Assembly: GCA_027013575.1 (NCBI GenBank)
Contig: JALWGN010000016.1
Coordinates: forward strand, 1 to 53,547
From: Desulfurobacteriaceae bacterium
GTDB taxonomy: Bacteria > Aquificota > Aquificia > Desulfurobacteriales > Desulfurobacteriaceae
Reading direction: 5' to 3'
Length of the DNA stretch: 53,547 nt
Shown here one piece after another: positions 50,192 through 53,547 of the stretch. Under the pieces are notes generated by a model. It did no database searches and was not told the origin of the DNA. It worked only from the letters and a program-made list of their open reading frames with translations. A program made the position numbers and the translations under genes. Every line of letters starts with the position of its first letter. Within the stretch, counting starts at the first letter, position 1.

Positions 50192-52199
50192 CTTTCCAGT
50201 TTAGAAATTCTCGTTCTTGTTTGAGAATTTTTCTGTCTATATTTAGGTATGAAATTATGTATTCTTGTAGATCTTTTGGCATTTCCATTAAAAGCATGCT
50301 TCGTATAAAAGGTAAATTAAATAATTCTTTTATAGCTTGGGGAAGCGTGTCACTAAATTTTGATTGTTGGACTGTTTCTATTATTTTTTCCTTCCATAAT
50401 CTAAGTTCACTTTGCCCAGACAGGGATTTCTTAAGGCTTTCAAGAAGAATTTGAGTTATTGTTTTGTAAGTGGGAGTTTCTTGGTCAGAGTCTCCGAATA
50501 GTTTTTTGTGGAGTTCACGAATGTCTTTGTATATATCAAGATTCGGGATTTGAATTTCTCCTTGTAGTGCTTGAGCTTTTAATTTCTTGGGAGTTAGATC
50601 TTTTAGTTTTTTCAAGATTTCCCTTATTAATTCTTTTATGGATTCTTCTGGTAAGGCTTTTTCTAATTCTTCTAATTGTTTGTTTAGCTCTATTTTATGG
50701 TCATAAACCCTTTCTGGTTTAGAAGTCTTTGTCTTAAGCCACCATTCAAGCTCTTTCCTTAGTTTTGTGGAGGCAAATAGCTTTTCTAATCCGTCAAGAG
50801 CTTTCTGTAGATAGATGTTTTTACTAAAGGTAAAGCTTTTTATAAGAGAAAATGTTTTGAGACATAGATTGATATAAATCGCTAGGAACAAAGCATATTT
50901 AAGTTTATTCTCCTTGTAGATACTTTTTTCTAGTCTACTAATAAGCTTTTCCCTAAAATTTCCTAATAATTTTTCTATATTAAGATAGTTTAAGGAACTA
51001 TTTTCTATATTTTCATCTAATAGGTTGTATATATCGATATCCAACTTTGAGAAATAATTGAATAAGTGTTCATAACTAAGTTGGAGAGTTGCTTTCCTTA
51101 TAATAAAGTTCTTAAATATATTAAGAATTGCTTCAACTTCCTTCTTCTTTTCCTGTGTAAAACTGACTCTTAAGATGTTTTCTTGTCCTATATTGGATTC
51201 ATAAATTGAAAAATATTCAGCTAGTTCCTCCAAGTCATAGTTTAGATTCTTCCAAAATGTGATGAAAGTCTTAAGTGATTTTGCTAAGTCTTTCTGAATA
51301 GAGGATCTAACTACTTCTAAGAACAGAAGTCTTGGGAAGTTACGTATAAATCCGTTCATAAAAATTATATTTTCATTAAACCAAATCCAGAATAGTGCTA
51401 ATGTTTGTGATTTCCCATCTATTGTTAGTATTAATGATAAAAGTGATTGTTTCTTGGGATCTAGAAAAAGACTGTCTTTCACTTTATCTTCAATATCATT
51501 TTGATCAAGAGATTCTTTTATTCTATATATGATATCTTCAAATTCTGTTGATTTTTGCTTTTGATTTAGTAAGGTGTTTTTTCTAGCATCATTTTGCAAT
51601 CTTAGTTTAAGCTTTTTTATTTTTGAAAAGATATCACTGAAGCAGAGTTCGCTAACTGGAATCTTTGAGAGTTTATCAAAATCTAGCTCCAATTCAATTG
51701 AGTTTTCTTTGATTTTTATTTTATTGTATTTTTGTGCACGTGAAAGAATTTCACGGAATATAAGTATAATTTCCCTTACTGACAAGTCATTAAATAATAT
51801 TTTTACTGGGATAGACTGAGCTGAGAGAAGCTTTATTATTAAAATTTGTTCAACAAATTCTTTGAAGTTCAACGTTACAGTTTTGCCTTCTTTATCATTG
51901 AATTTCACTTTTAAACTGTGGATATATTCATAACTGAGAGATGGTACATGCACGGAGTGCTTAGCAAATGTTTTCTCAAGAAAAGATTTAGCTATATCTT
52001 TGTAAGAAGTTTCTAAATTAAGACAATTCTCCTGATCTTTATTGATTTTGTTGCGTACATAGCATGTTAGTATATCAACTAGGTTTTTGTAATTCCCCGC
52101 ACTTATTATTATTAATTTTGGATGGCTGAGGAACATGAATACTTCTGTAAGGATTTTTTGTATTCTTTCAGGAGGAAAGCTTATGTCCAGGTCGTCCAT
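50166..52199 (-). CDS. rdrA: RADAR ATPase RdrA, C-terminal fragment (frameshifted)
   Basis: A 677 aa frame opening at an ATG within the Walker B motif (MDDLD), then a sensor-1 strand PKLIIISAGN and a long helical C-terminus. A protein cannot naturally begin at Walker B, and the same frame upstream encodes the missing hydrophobic strand SFIVLF. So this is the larger part of a ~900 aa RdrA whose N-terminus lies at 52168-52848 in another frame. It converges with rdrB by 26 nt overlap. RdrA hexamers or heptamers feed RdrB in known systems. Confidence 0.8.
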   Translation of the reverse strand: MDDLDISFPPERIQKILTEVFMFLSHPKLIIISAGNYKNLVDILTCYVRNKINKDQENCLNLETSYKDIAKSFLEKTFAKHSVHVPSLSYEYIHSLKVKFNDKEGKTVTLNFKEFVEQILIIKLLSAQSIPVKILFNDLSVREIILIFREILSRAQKYNKIKIKENSIELELDFDKLSKIPVSELCFSDIFSKIKKLKLRLQNDARKNTLLNQKQKSTEFEDIIYRIKESLDQNDIEDKVKDSLFLDPKKQSLLSLILTIDGKSQTLALFWIWFNENIIFMNGFIRNFPRLLFLEVVRSSIQKDLAKSLKTFITFWKNLNYDLEELAEYFSIYESNIGQENILRVSFTQEKKKEVEAILNIFKNFIIRKATLQLSYEHLFNYFSKLDIDIYNLLDENIENSSLNYLNIEKLLGNFREKLISRLEKSIYKENKLKYALFLAIYINLCLKTFSLIKSFTFSKNIYLQKALDGLEKLFASTKLRKELEWWLKTKTSKPERVYDHKIELNKQLEELEKALPEESIKELIREILKKLKDLTPKKLKAQALQGEIQIPNLDIYKDIRELHKKLFGDSDQETPTYKTITQILLESLKKSLSGQSELRLWKEKIIETVQQSKFSDTLPQAIKELFNLPFIRSMLLMEMPKDLQEYIISYLNIDRKILKQEREFLNWKDENQTDTT

Positions 52200-52848
52200 A
52201 AATAAAACAATAAAAGAATTTCCTCCACAAGATTTTTTTCTCTAAAAACATGTCTATAAGTTTAAATAACTCTTTTCGGAAGTTTAGGTCGCTTTGGTCA
52301 AGTTTTTCTTCTATGTCTCCGTCGGGACTCATGTCAAGGCATGTCTTGTCGCAGCTTTTCAAGTAATCAGGGAAAATTTTTATTGTCCTGTGAAGTTGTT
52401 CGTTAAGTTCCAGGTCTGATTCGTATTCTTTTTCTATCTGCTTTTTAAGCCAGCTGAGAAAGTAAAATGTAATGCTTGCGGTATTTACTGATGTATCAAT
52501 GATACTGTCTACAACCCGGAAAGAGTAATTTTTTAACTTTGTTATTAAGTCTCTTAGTTCTTTTTCGGTTCCAGATTCAAGTCCTTCTGGAATATCTACT
52601 TTAAAATCGTTTTCAAGCAGCTCTTTTATGGTTAATAAAATGGTTGTTTTTCCGCTTCCTCTTCTGCCGTCAATAAAGAGGTTGTTGGCTGTGTAACCGT
52701 CACTATCTTCTACACTTTTACCCTGATTAACAGCATCTAAGAGCTTTTCTAAGGCTTCCTTTATCTCGTCTCCTAATACGAAACTTGCAAAGTTCTTTCC
52801 TAAGCTGTGAGCACCGTCCAGTTTTGTTAAATCTATTACTTTTCCCAC
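52168..52848 (-). CDS. rdrA: RADAR ATPase RdrA, N-terminal fragment (frameshifted)
   Basis: A 226 aa frame with Walker A GRRGSGKTT at 61-69 preceded by the NLFIDG strand, and an acidic helical region before the P-loop. Its last ~25 residues (from ILWRKFFY) are out-of-frame sequence. Removing one A from the A7 tract (T7 on the plus strand, 52233-52239) joins it to the downstream frame, yielding a full P-loop ATPase of RdrA size. GTG 52848 follows GAGGAG. It is the first gene of the operon. Confidence 0.8.
   Translation of the reverse strand: MGKVIDLTKLDGAHSLGKNFASFVLGDEIKEALEKLLDAVNQGKSVEDSDGYTANNLFIDGRRGSGKTTILLTIKELLENDFKVDIPEGLESGTEKELRDLITKLKNYSFRVVDSIIDTSVNTASITFYFLSWLKKQIEKEYESDLELNEQLHRTIKIFPDYLKSCDKTCLDMSPDGDIEEKLDQSDLNFRKELFKLIDMFLEKKILWRKFFYCFIYGRPGHKLSS
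52233..52239 (-). other. rdrA: Homopolymer A7 frameshift site in rdrA
   Basis: A run of seven A in the coding strand (GAG A7 TC). The upstream frame reads Glu-Lys-Lys-Ile; dropping one A reads Glu-Lys-Lys-Ser-Cys and continues straight into the Walker B strand. Such tracts are prone to polymerase slippage, both in sequencing and in vivo. Confidence 0.7.
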
Positions 52849-52860
52849 AATCTCCTCAGT

Positions 52861-52879
52861 TTTTGCATATATTTTGCAT
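52861..52879 (-). repeat. Two 8-bp direct repeats upstream of rdrA
   Basis: TTTTGCAT occurs at 52861-52868 and 52872-52879 with a 3-bp spacer, an 11-bp period that puts both on the same face of the helix. They lie 12-31 bp before the rdrA GTG. A possible operator or promoter-overlapping site; a CATAAT lies just upstream on the minus strand. Confidence 0.45.
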
Positions 52880-52942
52880 GAAATTCTAAATTATGAAATC
52901 TGGGTAATTATTAATTAATTTTAAACTTATTGGAGTTGGGTT

Positions 52943-53547
52943 TCAAGGTACTCTGAAAGTCCTCTCAGAGCAGCGTTTGAGGGCGTTGAGGTTGTAGCCT
53001 CCTTCTAAAGTGAAGAGGAGAGGAACGGAGAGCTCCCTTCCTGCGTCAACAATTTCTCTGACTATGAACTCTACGCCGTCGTCTGTAACCTCTAAACCGG
53101 TTAGCGGGTCGTCTCTGTGGAGGTCGTATCCAGCCGAAACGAGGATTATCTGAGGTTTAAATTCCCTTACGGCCTCCCTGAAGATGCCGGAGTAAACCGA
53201 CTTAAACTCGGCGTCTCCGCTTCCTTCCCTCATCGGAACGTTTAAGATGTGGTCGTTGTTCTCCTTCTCGCTTCCCGTTCCCGGGTAGAAGGGATACTGG
53301 TGGGTTGAGAAGTAAAAGACCCTCGGTTCGTTGTAGAAGATGTGTTCGGTTCCGTTTCCGTGGTGGGCATCAAAGTCAACTATGAAGACCCTTTCCACTC
53401 CCGTTGAAAGAGCTTTAACTGCTGCAACGGCAACGTTGTTGAATATGCAGAACCCCATGGCTCTGTCTCTCTCTGCGTGGTGGCCGGGAGGCCGAACGGC
53501 GCAGAAAACGGCTTCATATTCCCCGGAGAGGAGGAGCTCCACCCCCA
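52943..53547 (-). CDS. Histone deacetylase/AcuC-family protein, partial, with probable 3' frameshift
   Basis: The frame runs off the right edge, so the N-terminus is missing. Present are the family motifs RPPGHHAERD with the catalytic His pair, VDFDAHHGNG and SAGYDLHRDDPL with zinc ligands, and EGGYN. Members deacetylate acetyl-lysine, polyamines or acetoin-related substrates. The frame ends NALKRCSERTFRVP, atypical for the family. Dropping one A at 52976-52978 instead gives NALNAALRGLSEYLETQLQ and a stop at 52927-52929, a normal amphipathic C-terminal helix. So a one-base indel is likely. Confidence 0.85.
   Translation of the reverse strand, partial: GVELLLSGEYEAVFCAVRPPGHHAERDRAMGFCIFNNVAVAAVKALSTGVERVFIVDFDAHHGNGTEHIFYNEPRVFYFSTHQYPFYPGTGSEKENNDHILNVPMREGSGDAEFKSVYSGIFREAVREFKPQIILVSAGYDLHRDDPLTGLEVTDDGVEFIVREIVDAGRELSVPLLFTLEGGYNLNALKRCSERTFRVP

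Larger units (their letters stand above)
46656..52942 (-). other. AT-rich defence block (RADAR operon), probably acquired
   Basis: The five minus-strand reading frames here use AT-rich codons (AAA, AAT, TTT, ATA), unlike the GAG/CTC/GTT-rich host genes on both sides. The host octamer GGAGCTCC, roughly one per kb elsewhere, is absent. No transposase, integrase, tRNA or obvious flanking repeat marks the edges. The left edge lies at the EAL gene stop, the right edge in the gap before the deacetylase gene. Confidence 0.7.

Noticed and set aside
46656-52942. Prophage or integrative element carrying the RADAR block
   Set aside because: No integrase, transposase, phage gene, tRNA target or terminal repeat is visible at either edge.
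1-53547. CRISPR arrays, tRNAs, rRNAs or riboswitches
   Set aside because: No regularly spaced repeats were seen, and intergenic gaps are nearly all shorter than 130 bp and lack cloverleaf or conserved RNA motifs.

Overview
The window reads as a compact, gene-dense chromosome segment of a Gram-negative, probably thermophilic bacterium. Lipid A/Kdo enzymes (LpxL-like, LpxK, WaaA), an outer-membrane FadL and lipoproteins show two membranes. Proteins rich in Lys, Glu and Arg, several archaeal-flavoured genes (COG2112 kinase, Ski2-like helicase, Get3/ArsA-like ATPase) and pervasive 1-50 nt gene overlaps fit the Aquificota, Desulfurobacteriaceae being my best guess. That placement is inference. Many starts are TTG or GTG, chosen from ribosome binding sites. 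I found no tRNA, rRNA, CRISPR array or insertion sequence.

Layout. 0-6.5 kb (+): the end of glnE, an unknown gene, a COG2112 kinase, then rpmH-rnpA-yidD-yidC from a near-consensus promoter, and two tandem CNNM/CorC-type proteins. 6.5-16.4 kb (-): thioredoxin-like protein, amino-acid permease, panE, ilvD, a RimI-DUF465 fusion, tsaB, a PsiE-like protein, prepilin peptidase, an unknown gene and a Ski2-like helicase. 16.5-20.3 kb (+): a small zinc ribbon, a TatA-like peptide, then fadL with a VolA-type lipoprotein lipase. 20.3-24.1 kb (-): OppD-type ATPase, a large unknown protein, argD. 24.2-25.1 kb (+): a Wzz-like protein. 25-29.7 kb (-): mutS2, yqeY, rpsU, a DUF4258/DUF2283 pair, hemB. 29.8-30.5 kb (+): a HIRAN-domain protein. 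30.5-44.3 kb (-): K+ channel, aminotransferase, mtaB, HepT/MntA toxin-antitoxin, ArsA-like ATPase, lpxL-lpxK-waaA, queE, a small lipoprotein, cobO, dxr, hisS, upp and a TPR membrane protein. 44.4-46.7 kb (+): a Cache-GGDEF-EAL sensor.

The most notable part is 46.66-52.94 kb (-): an AT-rich operon that I identify as a RADAR anti-phage system, with an RdrA-type ATPase, an RdrB-type divergent adenosine deaminase (849 aa) and a polytopic membrane protein I do not recognise. rdrA is split by a one-base frameshift at an A7 tract, and the membrane protein appears split at an A5 tract. The flanking histone-deacetylase-family gene also appears to carry a one-base shift near its 3' end. Three apparent indels in about 6 kb may be real decay, slippage-controlled expression or sequencing error; the sequence alone cannot decide.

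The host DNA carries a strongly over-represented palindrome, GGAGCTCC (about fifty copies by hand count, roughly one expected). It is absent from the RADAR block, which supports lateral acquisition of that block.
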